From Clostridiaceae bacterium (GTDB lineage: Bacteria > Bacillota > Clostridia > Oscillospirales > Acutalibacteraceae), in NCBI GenBank assembly GCA_904501895.1, contig CAJGCX010000011.1, forward strand, positions 1 through 24,492: DNA of 24,492 nt, read 5' to 3'. The notes beneath the pieces are model-generated. The model was not told where the DNA came from. It saw only the letters and a program-made list of their open reading frames with translations, and searched no databases. Shown piece by piece: positions 14,473-22,834 of the stretch. Position numbers and translations under genes: made by a program. How positions within the stretch are numbered: the first letter of the stretch is position 1; each line of letters opens with the position of its first letter.

Positions 14473-16200
14473 ATTGTCATCTTCTGTTATTTGCGATATC
14501 CCATCTGCCTGAGATACGCGGAATACTTTATCGCAGTATTTCAGCATACTTTCTCTGTGTGTTGTAATAAGACAGATTTTTGCAGGATTTGCTATCATTA
14601 TATTTTCAAGCACCTGTTTTTCCGTTTTCGGGTCAAGTGACGATGTGGTTTCGTCCATTAAAAGAATCATTGAGTCCTTTAATAATGCACGAGCAATTGC
14701 AAATCTCTGCAACTGACCCTGTGAAAAGTTTCCGCCCTGCTCGTTTATGTGAGTTTCAAAGCCATCAGGCAGTGAAGTAATTAATTTTTCAAGTGCTGCA
14801 GCCTTTGTAACCTTATAAAGGTCATCATCAGTTGCGTTTTTGTTAACTGCGGTAAGATTTTCTCGGATTGTACCTGAAAAAATGTTGATTCCCTGAGGAA
14901 CATAAGAGCAGAATCGTCGTGTACTGTCAGAAATCGTAATTTTATCTCCATCCTCGGACTGAAGATAAATTTCACCTGATGTTACAGGCATAATTCCAAG
15001 CAAAAGCTTGAGAATTGTTGTTTTACCTTCACCTGAAGGACCAACAAGAGCAACTGTTTCACCTGCATTAATCTTAAAGGATGCATCCTTGATGACGACA
15101 CTATCGCCATCCTTATATTTAAAGGAAACGTTGTCAAATACTATGCTGACTCCCTTTTCCTTTGCTTTTTCATAAAACGCCTCGGCCTTTTCCTTATCCT
15201 TATCCATTTCCCTTGCAAGCTCAGTAATCTCCATTACTCGTCCTGCACAGGTTGCTGTAGAAACAGCTGACGGAACAAGTGCTGCCAGCGCACTGAAGGA
15301 AGAGGTCAACTGGCCTGAAAGCTGAATAAACAGAGTCATTGTGCCATAAGTAATCACACCTTGCCACAATCGGTAAACACCCCAACCGTAGCAACCGTAA
15401 GAGATTATAAGTCCCACAAGTGACAAGCAAAGTGTCATTGCAATGCTAAATTTATCGTAGGCCAACTTTGTCTTTCGATAATTTTCAAGCACCTTTTTAA
15501 AATTGCTTATGTATTCCTTAGTAAGACCAAAAGCCTTAATTGTCAACAGATTCTGCACTGACTCCTCTGAATAAGAAAGGATTTTACCGTTCAAATCACG
15601 ACTTAACTGACTGAACTTTCTGATTGTTTTTATGAGAACTTTTGATGATATAAACAATATCGGTGCACTCATAAGAGCAATTACAGCCATTGTGCTGTCA
15701 TAGTAAAGGACAATGGCCAATGCACCCAAAAATTGAACAATTTTCGTAACTGCATTTGGAATAAAGCCGATTACCGCTGACGAAACTGTCTGAACGTCAA
15801 TTTCAAGACGGTTAATCACATCTCCTGAGTGAAATCTGCTGATTTCCTCCCACTGTGCTGTAACAATGTGTCCATAAATATCCTCACGGATTTCATTACT
15901 TATTTTACTACTGACATTTGCTGTAACATAAGATGAAATGGACTGAAAGCATTGCTGAAAAACCGCAAGTGCAATAGCGATACCGGCATACATTATAATA
16001 GTATCACTTGCTTTACCAACAACAGCATCAATAAGATGCTTTCCTGCAACGGAAACTCCAAGTGACATTCCGATTGCAACAAGGCCAAGGAAGGTATAGA
16101 GAAACAGAGCGAATCTGTATTTTCTCACATAGGAGAAAATCCATTTCCACTCACGGGCCATATTTCGCAGAAGATTGCGATAGTCCTCATTCTTTCTCAT
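14467..16200 (-). CDS. ABC exporter, fused membrane and ATPase half-transporter
   Basis: A 577-residue type IV (B-family) ABC exporter half. The membrane domain (about residues 25-315) has several hydrophobic helices (for example 30-50, 68-85, 155-187 and 255-277). The nucleotide-binding domain shows Walker A GPSGEGKTT (387-395), Q-loop Q436, signature NFSQGQ (491-496), Walker B ILLMDE (512-517) and the H-loop His548. No N-terminal C39 peptidase domain is present, so it would not cleave a double-glycine leader itself. The start lies inside the end of the upstream tyrosine-kinase gene (14-nt overlap) with AAAGGA about 7 nt upstream, so it is the last gene of that operon. Candidate cargoes are the modified peptide encoded downstream or a lipid/glycan connected with the kinases. 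A homodimer is likely because no partner gene is seen. Confidence 0.9.
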   Translation of the reverse strand: MRKNEDYRNLLRNMAREWKWIFSYVRKYRFALFLYTFLGLVAIGMSLGVSVAGKHLIDAVVGKASDTIIMYAGIAIALAVFQQCFQSISSYVTANVSSKISNEIREDIYGHIVTAQWEEISRFHSGDVINRLEIDVQTVSSAVIGFIPNAVTKIVQFLGALAIVLYYDSTMAVIALMSAPILFISSKVLIKTIRKFSQLSRDLNGKILSYSEESVQNLLTIKAFGLTKEYISNFKKVLENYRKTKLAYDKFSIAMTLCLSLVGLIISYGCYGWGVYRLWQGVITYGTMTLFIQLSGQLTSSFSALAALVPSAVSTATCAGRVMEITELAREMDKDKEKAEAFYEKAKEKGVSIVFDNVSFKYKDGDSVVIKDASFKINAGETVALVGPSGEGKTTILKLLLGIMPVTSGEIYLQSEDGDKITISDSTRRFCSYVPQGINIFSGTIRENLTAVNKNATDDDLYKVTKAAALEKLITSLPDGFETHINEQGGNFSQGQLQRFAIARALLKDSMILLMDETTSSLDPKTEKQVLENIMIANPAKICLITTHRESMLKYCDKVFRVSQADGISQITEDDND

Positions 16201-17806
16201 GCTTCTTTCCTTTACCTAAGCTTAAACCATAATGGTGGTGATGCTTTGATTTCTTTTTCTTGCCATATCCACCATATCCATAACCATAGCCATTACTGTA
16301 ACCATAGCCATAGCCTGAGCCGTAGCCATAACCGTAGCCTGAGCTCTTATGCTTATTATAATGACTGTATCTGCTTCCGTAGTGATAGTTATGATATGTT
16401 TTATAGCCATATCCGTAACCGTAATATCTGTATCCGTAACCGTGACCTGCATGGGAAGCCTGAGCACCATTAAGAATACAACCCATAATTCTTATATCAG
16501 TTGATAAAAGGTTATTGAAACCACTCTGGATTTTTGAAATTCTTACAGCATCCTGCAAGATAACATAATATGCTGCGTCTGATGCCTGAGCAAAGAAAAG
16601 TGCGTCAGAAACAAGTCCGCAAGGTGGTGTGTCAACAAGAATCAGGTCAAAGTCATCACGGACTGCATCAAATACATTCTTGATATAGCTTGAGTTTACG
16701 TACTTGAACTTACTACCATAGCTTGTATTGAATACCATGAAATAGATGTTGAATTCCTCAAGGTAAGCAATCTTATAGTCCTTTTCAACAACCTCGTAAT
16801 CAAGATTTTCAGGGTCAACACCGAGAAGTGGTGAAACTGAAGGATGTCGCAAGTCGCCGTCAACGAGCAACACCTTTTTACCCTGCTCACAAAGTGACAG
16901 TGCAAGGTTTGTAACAACAGTTGTTTTACCTTCACTCGGTGCAGTACTTGTGCCCATAATGATTTTCTCGCCAGGCTTAAGTGAATTCTTAAAGACATTT
17001 CTTAAAACTCGGACAGATTCATAGAAGGCTTTATCAACATTTGGATTTGTCCAGAGAATTGCCTTATCAATTTCTTTTGAGTATTTCTTAAAGCTGATAT
17101 AAGGAATCGTACCGAGAGCTTCTGACCCAAGGCTTTTCTTAATATCCTCTTTATTTCTCATTGTATTTCTGCTATATACGTATATTACTATAACAATAAG
17201 CCCCATAACAAGACCCACAATCATTGCCCTGACAACTGACCCGATATATGCAGTAGTATTTGAAGGCTCAGTTGCAACTGTTGGTACAGTAATCATCTGA
17301 AGCTTTACATTACCAACAGAGTATTTTGCAATTGACGGATAATTTTCAATTGCAGAAACAAGCACGTCGTATGCTTGTTGTGGGTCTGTTGAAGTACAAT
17401 GCATTGTAAACATATTTGAACCCGAAACATTACCTGCACCAAGAGATGCACCGAGAAGCGAAACACCCAAATCCTCACGGATTGCATCATAAAGCAAATC
17501 ACTTGAAAGAATATATGGGAATGTTTTTGACAACTGGTCTGCAGTAGCAGAATTGTAATAGAATGAATAAACAGACACACCGCCAATTGAAGAGCTGTTC
17601 TGTGTATCTACTGTAAACGTTGCCTCAGACTTATACTGTGGTACAAATGTTATATGCTTATAAACAAAGGTGATGGCACCCAGAATTATTGCAAAAAGCA
17701 TACAAACCCATCCGAATTTTCTGATGGCAATCGCAACATCTTCCAAATTCAGATTCAGCATTTCTGAGGTTTTCGTTGATTTTGTTTTGTTATCGGTTTC
17801 TTTCAT
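16187..17806 (-). CDS. BY-type tyrosine kinase with Wzz domain and Gly-Tyr-rich tail
   Basis: A 539-residue protein combining a chain-length-determinant (Wzz) domain with a bacterial tyrosine kinase. Transmembrane helices lie at about 31-50 and 190-211. The kinase has Walker A STAPSEGKTT (287-296), Walker A' VLLVDGDLRHP (312-322) and Walker B LILVDTPP (388-395). Such fused proteins control polysaccharide polymerisation or export and autophosphorylate on a C-terminal Tyr cluster. Here residues 456-526 hold 23 Tyr, mostly as Gly-Tyr repeats with His and Lys patches (KKKKSKHHHH), far more than the usual handful. The gene starts 15 nt after the related kinase gene, with AAAGGA as its ribosome binding site, and its end overlaps the ABC gene. 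No glycosyltransferase lies nearby. Confidence 0.9.
   Translation of the reverse strand: MKETDNKTKSTKTSEMLNLNLEDVAIAIRKFGWVCMLFAIILGAITFVYKHITFVPQYKSEATFTVDTQNSSSIGGVSVYSFYYNSATADQLSKTFPYILSSDLLYDAIREDLGVSLLGASLGAGNVSGSNMFTMHCTSTDPQQAYDVLVSAIENYPSIAKYSVGNVKLQMITVPTVATEPSNTTAYIGSVVRAMIVGLVMGLIVIVIYVYSRNTMRNKEDIKKSLGSEALGTIPYISFKKYSKEIDKAILWTNPNVDKAFYESVRVLRNVFKNSLKPGEKIIMGTSTAPSEGKTTVVTNLALSLCEQGKKVLLVDGDLRHPSVSPLLGVDPENLDYEVVEKDYKIAYLEEFNIYFMVFNTSYGSKFKYVNSSYIKNVFDAVRDDFDLILVDTPPCGLVSDALFFAQASDAAYYVILQDAVRISKIQSGFNNLLSTDIRIMGCILNGAQASHAGHGYGYRYYGYGYGYKTYHNYHYGSRYSHYNKHKSSGYGYGYGSGYGYGYSNGYGYGYGGYGKKKKSKHHHHYGLSLGKGKKHEKE
16229..16441 (-). repeat. Degenerate hexamer repeats coding the Gly-Tyr tail
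   Basis: Degenerate GGNTAY hexamers (plus-strand forms such as ccatag, cgtagc and ccataa) code the Gly-Tyr-rich tail of the kinase. Slippage between copies would keep the frame and change the number of Tyr residues. Confidence 0.75.
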
Positions 17807-17821
17807 CTGTATTCTTTTCCT

Positions 17822-19303
17822 TTATTCATCTTTCGATTCTTTTGGATTTTCGTATCTGCCGTACTTACCGTATTTTCCATACTTGTTACCATATCGGCTA
17901 TATTTACCGTATCGTGTTCCGTAACGGAAGCCACTTTCTCCTGTGCCTGCCATTGCAAACAAGTTAAAGTCAGGATATGTGTCATTAAGAATACAACCCG
18001 CCATATGTCCACCAACCTCTTTGATTGTAGCAACAGCATCGTTGATATCTGATGAAAAAGCTGTATCTGTTCTTACAACAAGAATTGTCTGGTCAGCCAT
18101 TTTTACAATATCAGTAACAAAAGCATCAACAACAATAGGGGCAGTATCAAGAATAATATAGTCAGCCTGTGCTTCAAAGCTCTTGATAACCTTTCTTAAA
18201 TCTCCGCTTTCAATCCATTCACCATATTCAGGATATGGAATTGTATTTATTGCAAGATAAAGCTGTGACTGCTTGTATCTCTTAAGACGGAAATCCTTTG
18301 CTTCAATATTCTTATTAAGAAGATTACCGAACTCTGATTTTTCACTTGGCTTCTTATCAAACACTCTGAACAAAGCAGGCTTTTTGCAATCCATATCAAT
18401 AAGGATTACCTTGTGACCACGGTCAGCCAATGAAATAGCAATATTTGCCGCAGCAGTAGATTTACCTTCGTTTTCTGCAACACTTGTAATTGCAAAAACC
18501 TTTGAGCCCTTACGATGATTAATATGCTCAACCTTCGCAGCAAGCTTATGATAATTTTCAACGAAGCTCAGACTGATAAATGCATTATTATGAATAAGCA
18601 GCGCCTTGTTCATTCCCTGAAGTCTTTCACGGATGTTCAGCGGCTTCTTTTCGTGAGGAACAGTGCCTATAAGCTTTGCCTCAAGCTTGTTTTTGAAATC
18701 ATCTTCATCCTTAACTGTATCTCTGAGGAGTGAAAAAACAACTATAAGACCTGCCACAAGCACGCTACAAGCAGTTGAAATAAGAATTCTGTTCGCCGTT
18801 GAAATCCCGTTTGATGGAGAATGAGGAACCTCAGGCATTTTCAGAACACTTACAACTGCATTTTCAAAAACGCTATCAGAAATCTGAGGATAAGCCAATA
18901 TAGCTGCTTTGAGAAGGTCATAAGATTTCTGTGGACTATCACTTGTAACAGAAAGTGATAAGAAGTTAGTATCATTATGAGATTCCGCCTCAAGCTTACC
19001 GTCAAACTCCTCTACACCAAGAATTTCAGCTGCTTTATCGCAAACTGAAGGCTGAACAATAACTCTGGCAACAATTGATGACATTTCAACTGAAATATTA
19101 AACATTGAGTATGTGCCGGAAGATGCAGCCTTAGCATTTACAACCAGGGTTGCTTTTGCAGTATATTCAGGTGTATAAACACTTCTTGTTACAATATAAA
19201 TACCCATAAACCCGATAACTGCTGCCATAAATATAGCCCAAGCATTTTTTATCAGGTCTCGTATAATACTGTATAATTCAATTCTGGTATTTAATATGTT
19301 CAT
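17822..19303 (-). CDS. BY-type tyrosine kinase with Wzz domain and Tyr-Gly-Lys tail
   Basis: A 493-residue Wzz plus BY-kinase protein, first of the tandem pair. Membrane helices are at about 20-40 and 171-193. The kinase motifs are SVAENEGKST (274-283), VILIDMDCKKP (299-309) and YIILDTAP (382-389). The C-terminus carries eight Tyr in RYGKYG-type repeats (461-484) with Arg/Lys, different in style from its neighbour's Gly-Tyr/His tail. Its role would be ATP-dependent control of a surface-polymer pathway through cycles of autophosphorylation. The gene begins 4 nt after the stop of the Ig-like membrane protein, with AGGTTGA as ribosome binding site. The divergence between the two kinases suggests an old duplication or partners that phosphorylate each other. 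No cognate tyrosine phosphatase (Wzb, or CpsB/PHP type) is visible. Confidence 0.9.
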   Translation of the reverse strand: MNILNTRIELYSIIRDLIKNAWAIFMAAVIGFMGIYIVTRSVYTPEYTAKATLVVNAKAASSGTYSMFNISVEMSSIVARVIVQPSVCDKAAEILGVEEFDGKLEAESHNDTNFLSLSVTSDSPQKSYDLLKAAILAYPQISDSVFENAVVSVLKMPEVPHSPSNGISTANRILISTACSVLVAGLIVVFSLLRDTVKDEDDFKNKLEAKLIGTVPHEKKPLNIRERLQGMNKALLIHNNAFISLSFVENYHKLAAKVEHINHRKGSKVFAITSVAENEGKSTAAANIAISLADRGHKVILIDMDCKKPALFRVFDKKPSEKSEFGNLLNKNIEAKDFRLKRYKQSQLYLAINTIPYPEYGEWIESGDLRKVIKSFEAQADYIILDTAPIVVDAFVTDIVKMADQTILVVRTDTAFSSDINDAVATIKEVGGHMAGCILNDTYPDFNLFAMAGTGESGFRYGTRYGKYSRYGNKYGKYGKYGRYENPKESKDE

Positions 19304-19307
19304 AATA

Positions 19308-20126
19308 TCAACCTACGACAACATTAAGTATTGAATGCCCTTGAGCACCCTTTGAATCAGTTACATAATAATGAACGCTGTATATACCCTCTTCAGACAT
19401 ATTTGCGTTTGTTTCAACCCTTACAGAATCAAGAGGAATATCAGCAGTAACGTTACTCTTTACACCAACAAGGAAGGACCTCCAGTCAATTTCCTGACCC
19501 TTTTTAGCATAAATAAGATATTCGCTCAACTCAATCACAGGTGCTACAAGGCTTCTGTCCTCAATAACAAGAGGTAATTTGATAGTAGCTACATCGCCCT
19601 TACTGTTTGTGACGGAAACATCTATGTGGAAAACCCCCACAACAGAGCCTGTAAAGTCTTCAGAAGTAATAATTATACTTCTTGAAACATCACCATCAAT
19701 GCAATCCTTTGCCTTGATTGCATTTGAAATATTAATCTTATCATATATTGAATAGCAAAGTGATTCGTGAACAGAAAACTTTGGTGGTTCATAATTTTTG
19801 AACTTAATTTTTCTTGAAGCGTTTGATACGTTATTATCACTGTCGCACACAGCATAAACAACCTTACACATACCGTCATCAAGGAATTTTGATACAGACT
19901 CAACTATAACCTTATCAGTAATATCCTTATCCTTCTCGTCATAAGCAGTAACGCCCTGAAGAAGCTCTTCATCAGTTGCCTGAAAGCTTACTTCAATTAC
20001 CTCCTGCTCAACGGTAATAACTGGAATCGTATTATCAGTTGTCATTTTTTCTTTTACATAAAACACACCAAACAATGCTGATGTTACAATAAATGCTAAT
20101 ATAATAAGCACTCTTAGTATCTTCAT
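19308..20126 (-). CDS. Membrane-anchored protein with Ig-like (DUF5011-type) domains
   Basis: A 272-residue protein with an uncleaved-looking N-terminal membrane anchor (about residues 5-22; no lipobox Cys). The extracellular part has up to three immunoglobulin-like units of the DUF5011 type. The clearest are AYDEKDKDITDKV with VVYAVCDSDNNVSN, and KDCIDGDVSRSI with VSVTNSKGDVA; a last unit ends VHYYVTDSKGAQG. These domains are usually structural or adhesive. It is the first gene of the operon with two BY-kinases and an ABC exporter, so it may be a surface scaffold or sensor for the exported product. ATG 20126 is preceded by AGGAGG at 11 nt and by a good promoter at 20206-20178. Confidence 0.8.
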   Translation of the reverse strand: MKILRVLIILAFIVTSALFGVFYVKEKMTTDNTIPVITVEQEVIEVSFQATDEELLQGVTAYDEKDKDITDKVIVESVSKFLDDGMCKVVYAVCDSDNNVSNASRKIKFKNYEPPKFSVHESLCYSIYDKINISNAIKAKDCIDGDVSRSIIITSEDFTGSVVGVFHIDVSVTNSKGDVATIKLPLVIEDRSLVAPVIELSEYLIYAKKGQEIDWRSFLVGVKSNVTADIPLDSVRVETNANMSEEGIYSVHYYVTDSKGAQGHSILNVVVG

Positions 20127-20177
20127 TCTATCGTAGGCCTCCTGAAAATGGGCGTAATATCACATATAATCTATTGT

Positions 20178-20206
20178 ATTATACCACTACAAAAAACAAA
20201 AGTCTA
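20178..20206 (-). promoter_or_regulatory. Sigma-A-type promoter of the kinase-ABC operon
   Basis: On the minus strand the -35 is TAGACT (20206-20201, 4 of 6), the spacer is 17 nt and the -10 is a perfect TATAAT (20183-20178). Predicted start is near 20171, about 45 nt before the first gene. Confidence 0.7.
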
Positions 20207-20250
20207 CACATAAAACTTAATTTTTACAATTTTGTAATATAGATATACAA

Positions 20251-20287
20251 AGAAAAATAAGGAAGTCCACAAATGTGAACTTCCCTT
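20251..20287 (-). terminator. Intrinsic terminator of the 20312-21160 gene
   Basis: A 10-bp stem (20275-20284 with 20261-20270, a G-T wobble on the minus strand) has a 4-nt loop, flanked by AAGG/CCTT, and is followed by TTATTTTTCTTT on the minus strand. Confidence 0.8.
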
Positions 20288-20311
20288 GTTTTTGTTCTAT
20301 AATTTTGCATT

Positions 20312-21160
20312 CTACTGCTGTGGTGGCTGCATACCCATAAGCGAACTCATCATACCACCTGTTTTCTTTTTAGGTGGCTTGTATGCAGGAGGATTCTTCA
20401 TCTTTTCCTTTGCTTTTTTACCTGCTGAAGATGCAAGGTACTTATTTACAGCAACGAGAGTTTCATAGAAATCCTCATCAGTAATCTGTTCACGACATTT
20501 TTCAAGAAGTGCCTGGTCATTATCAATTTCACCGAGAATTGTAACAACAACAAGGTCCTGAACATCACTTGAACCATTTTCATAAATTTCGCTCAAAATC
20601 TTGAAGAGCTTCTTCATTGTCTGTGGGTCATTTGAACGAATTGTTTCCATAATGTATTTGTTAGCGTGATTTACAAAGAAATCTTCACCAAGGAATTCAT
20701 CATAAGTCTGGAAATTTTCTTTATATGCTTCCTTAAGCTCAGGATAAAGAGTTGAAATACGACTTGCAAGAGTATTTGCATCATATTCAGTACCGTTTTT
20801 AGCCGCTGACTTTGAAATAGTCTGTGGTGCTTTCTTTACAACCTGACGAGCCTTCTTACCATAAGATGAAGAAACAGTTTCGCAGATTTCGTTTGAAAGT
20901 GATTTAATATCTCTGTCTTCGTATGTTTCAAGGTCAAGAAGGTTTGACTCAACCTTTACAAAGTCACCTTCCCCTGCCTTTTCGGTAACATCAAGAAGAT
21001 TATCGTGGCTTACAAGACGGATTGTAACATCGTCCTTTACAAAGTCAGCATAAGCTTCTTCACCATTTTCAACAACAGCAGAAGATGCAAATCCAATCTG
21101 TTCAAACTTTTCTGAACAATTCTTTAAAACGAGTGAGAGTGCTTCTTTTCTATCGAGCAT
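20312..21160 (-). CDS. Uncharacterised cytosolic protein
   Basis: I do not recognise a function for this 282-residue protein. It has no signal peptide or membrane segment. Residues 1-100 form an alpha/beta region that starts MLDRKEALSLVLKN. A Lys/Ala-rich linker (about 101-120) follows, then an all-helical domain (about 125-245) containing LYPELKEAYKE and YETLVAVNKYLAS. A basic Pro/Lys stretch leads to a Gly/Met-rich tail (GGMMSSLMGMQPPQQ). It is a single-gene transcription unit with its own promoter and terminator. GAGG lies 8 nt before ATG 21160. Neighbours are unrelated by direction: ddl diverges from it, and the kinase operon follows downstream behind a terminator. The helical part looks like domains of unknown function common in Clostridia. 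Confidence 0.8.
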   Translation of the reverse strand: MLDRKEALSLVLKNCSEKFEQIGFASSAVVENGEEAYADFVKDDVTIRLVSHDNLLDVTEKAGEGDFVKVESNLLDLETYEDRDIKSLSNEICETVSSSYGKKARQVVKKAPQTISKSAAKNGTEYDANTLASRISTLYPELKEAYKENFQTYDEFLGEDFFVNHANKYIMETIRSNDPQTMKKLFKILSEIYENGSSDVQDLVVVTILGEIDNDQALLEKCREQITDEDFYETLVAVNKYLASSAGKKAKEKMKNPPAYKPPKKKTGGMMSSLMGMQPPQQ

Positions 21161-21200
21161 TTTTAATACCTCAAATCAATAAAAATAATATATCCTATAT

Positions 21201-21229
21201 AATATAACACATTTATTTCAATTTGTCAC
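21201..21229 (-). promoter_or_regulatory. Sigma-A-type promoter of the 20312-21160 gene
   Basis: On the minus strand the -35 is GTGACA (21229-21224, 5 of 6), the spacer is 17 nt and the -10 is TATATT (21206-21201, 5 of 6). Confidence 0.65.
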
Positions 21230-21251
21230 CAAAAATTTGTGAATATTATAA

Positions 21252-21280
21252 TTGAATATTGAATTAAAATATAGTACAAT
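21252..21280 (+). promoter_or_regulatory. Sigma-A-type promoter of the ddl operon
   Basis: The -35 is TTGAAT (21252-21257, 4 of 6), the spacer is 17 nt and the -10 is TACAAT (21275-21280, 5 of 6). Predicted start is near 21287, about 37 nt before ddl. Confidence 0.65.
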
Positions 21281-21323
21281 ATCATTAGATGTGGAAGTAT
21301 GACTTTTTGCGAGGTGGCAAAAT

Positions 21324-22403
21324 ATGAAAAATGCACTTATAATTTTTGGTGGTGTTTCATCTGAGCATGATGTTTCCTGTGTCTCAGCTACATCTGTTAT
21401 CAGAAATATCCCAAAGGACAAATACAACGTAATAATGCTTGGAATTACAAAGCAGGGTGAAATGTTCTTATATAACGGAGATTTCAACAATCTCAAAAAG
21501 GACGGTTGGCTCGACGATAAAGCAAAGCTTAAAAAGGCTATTATTTCAAGTGACCGTGCTGACAGAGGTATAATCGTATTCAATGAAAATGGTTATGAAA
21601 AAATCAGAATTGACGTCTGCTTCCCTGTAATGCACGGAAAAAATGGTGAAGACGGTACAATGCAGGGTCTTCTTACAGTTGCAGGTATTCCTTATGTTGG
21701 CTGCAATACAATGGCATCTGCGGTTTGTATGGATAAGGCTATGACAAACGCCATCTGTGATGTAAACGGAATTGCACAGGCAAAGTGGAAATACATAACA
21801 AAATACGATTTTGAGCATCGTGGTCGTGAATTTGCAAGAGAATGTGAAGAATATTTAGGTCTTCCTGTTTTCATTAAACCGGCAAATGCAGGGTCATCAG
21901 TTGGCGTTGTAAAGGCAAAGACACTTGAGGAAATTCAGCGTGGACTTGATTACGCTTTCCAGTTTGACTCACGTGTTGTTGTTGAAGAAGCGATTCTCGG
22001 TGCAGAGGTTGAATGTGCTGTCATGGGTAATGACGAGCCATTCGCAGGTGCAGTTGGCGAAATCGAGCCAAGCAATGAGTTTTACGATTTTGAAGCAAAA
22101 TATGAGTCAGACAGCGGACTTCACATTCCTGCAAGAATCGGTGAAGAGAAGATAAAAGAGGTTCAGGAGCAGGCAATAAGAGCTTATAAGGCTTGGGGAT
22201 GCTCAGGACTTGCAAGAGTTGACTTCTTTGTAAGATACTCTGACGGTGCAGTACTTTTGAACGAGCCAAATACTCTTCCTGGATTTACAAATATCAGCAT
22301 GTATCCTATGCTTATTGATAAGGCAGGAATTTCTTACGGAGATTTGATTGATAAGCTCTGTACTCTTGCGATTGAAAAATGGGAAAAGGAATTTGCACAG
22401 TGA
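21324..22403 (+). CDS. ddl: D-alanine--D-alanine ligase
   Basis: A 359-residue ATP-grasp ligase that joins two D-Ala for peptidoglycan precursor synthesis in the cytosol. The N-terminal GGVSSEHDVS (9-18) holds the first-substrate Glu14. HGKNGEDG (104-111), FIKPANAGSSVGV (183-195, with K185 for ATP) and the C-terminal NEPNTLPGFT complete the family signature. Length is normal. GAGGTGG about 6 nt upstream supports ATG 21324. The GIPYVGC variant in place of GIPYTGS is seen in clostridial and VanG-like ligases, but no vanR/S/T/XY genes are nearby, so this is best taken as the housekeeping enzyme. The stop overlaps the next gene's GTG as GTGA. Confidence 0.93.
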   Translation: MKNALIIFGGVSSEHDVSCVSATSVIRNIPKDKYNVIMLGITKQGEMFLYNGDFNNLKKDGWLDDKAKLKKAIISSDRADRGIIVFNENGYEKIRIDVCFPVMHGKNGEDGTMQGLLTVAGIPYVGCNTMASAVCMDKAMTNAICDVNGIAQAKWKYITKYDFEHRGREFARECEEYLGLPVFIKPANAGSSVGVVKAKTLEEIQRGLDYAFQFDSRVVVEEAILGAEVECAVMGNDEPFAGAVGEIEPSNEFYDFEAKYESDSGLHIPARIGEEKIKEVQEQAIRAYKAWGCSGLARVDFFVRYSDGAVLLNEPNTLPGFTNISMYPMLIDKAGISYGDLIDKLCTLAIEKWEKEFAQ

Positions 22404-22834
22404 AAAAAGACGCAGTTATAAGAATTATCAGTAAGCAAAAAACTGAAAATGGTGATAACACAGGTGAAATGTCCGTTGCAGGCACACTTACCTGTGAGGA
22501 AGACAAAAGCATAATTGAATATGTGGAAAACAATGAAGAAACAGGTCCTGAAGAGACAATAATTACTGTTTTCGGAAATGATACAGTAAGTATTGTTCGA
22601 AATGGTCAGTTCAGCAGTGAAATGATGGTTGAAAAGAATGTTCGTCATCACACGTTTTACAGAACACCTTACGGTGAATTGACAATGGGGATTTACGGAA
22701 ACCAGGTGGATTGGTCAAGGGATGACAATGGTGGAATTCTCAAAATGAGATATTCACTTGATTTCAATAACGGATTTGTATCGGATAACACAATGATTAT
22801 ATATGTTGAGGAGAGAAAGGCATGTCAAAATTAG
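22400..22834 (+). CDS. DUF1934 (YwiB-like) calycin-fold protein
   Basis: A 144-residue beta-rich protein matching the DUF1934/YwiB family, whose function is unknown. Typical features are an early VKKDAVIRIISKQ strand, the central FGNDTVSIVRNGQFSSEMMVE stretch, then HHTFYRTPYGELTMGI, and a C-terminal MRYSLDFNN. GTG 22400 was chosen because it overlaps the ddl stop as GTGA and has AAGGA 9 nt upstream; the longer in-frame ATG at 22379 has no good site and would extend 7 residues. In B. subtilis ywiB sits directly upstream of argS, and the same order is seen here, with a 13-nt overlap. Confidence 0.85.
   Translation: MKKDAVIRIISKQKTENGDNTGEMSVAGTLTCEEDKSIIEYVENNEETGPEETIITVFGNDTVSIVRNGQFSSEMMVEKNVRHHTFYRTPYGELTMGIYGNQVDWSRDDNGGILKMRYSLDFNNGFVSDNTMIIYVEERKACQN

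Noticed and set aside
21324..22403. Vancomycin-resistance (VanG-like) ligase
   Set aside because: No van regulatory, racemase or peptidase genes nearby, and the gene is linked to argS and DUF1934 as a housekeeping ligase would be.
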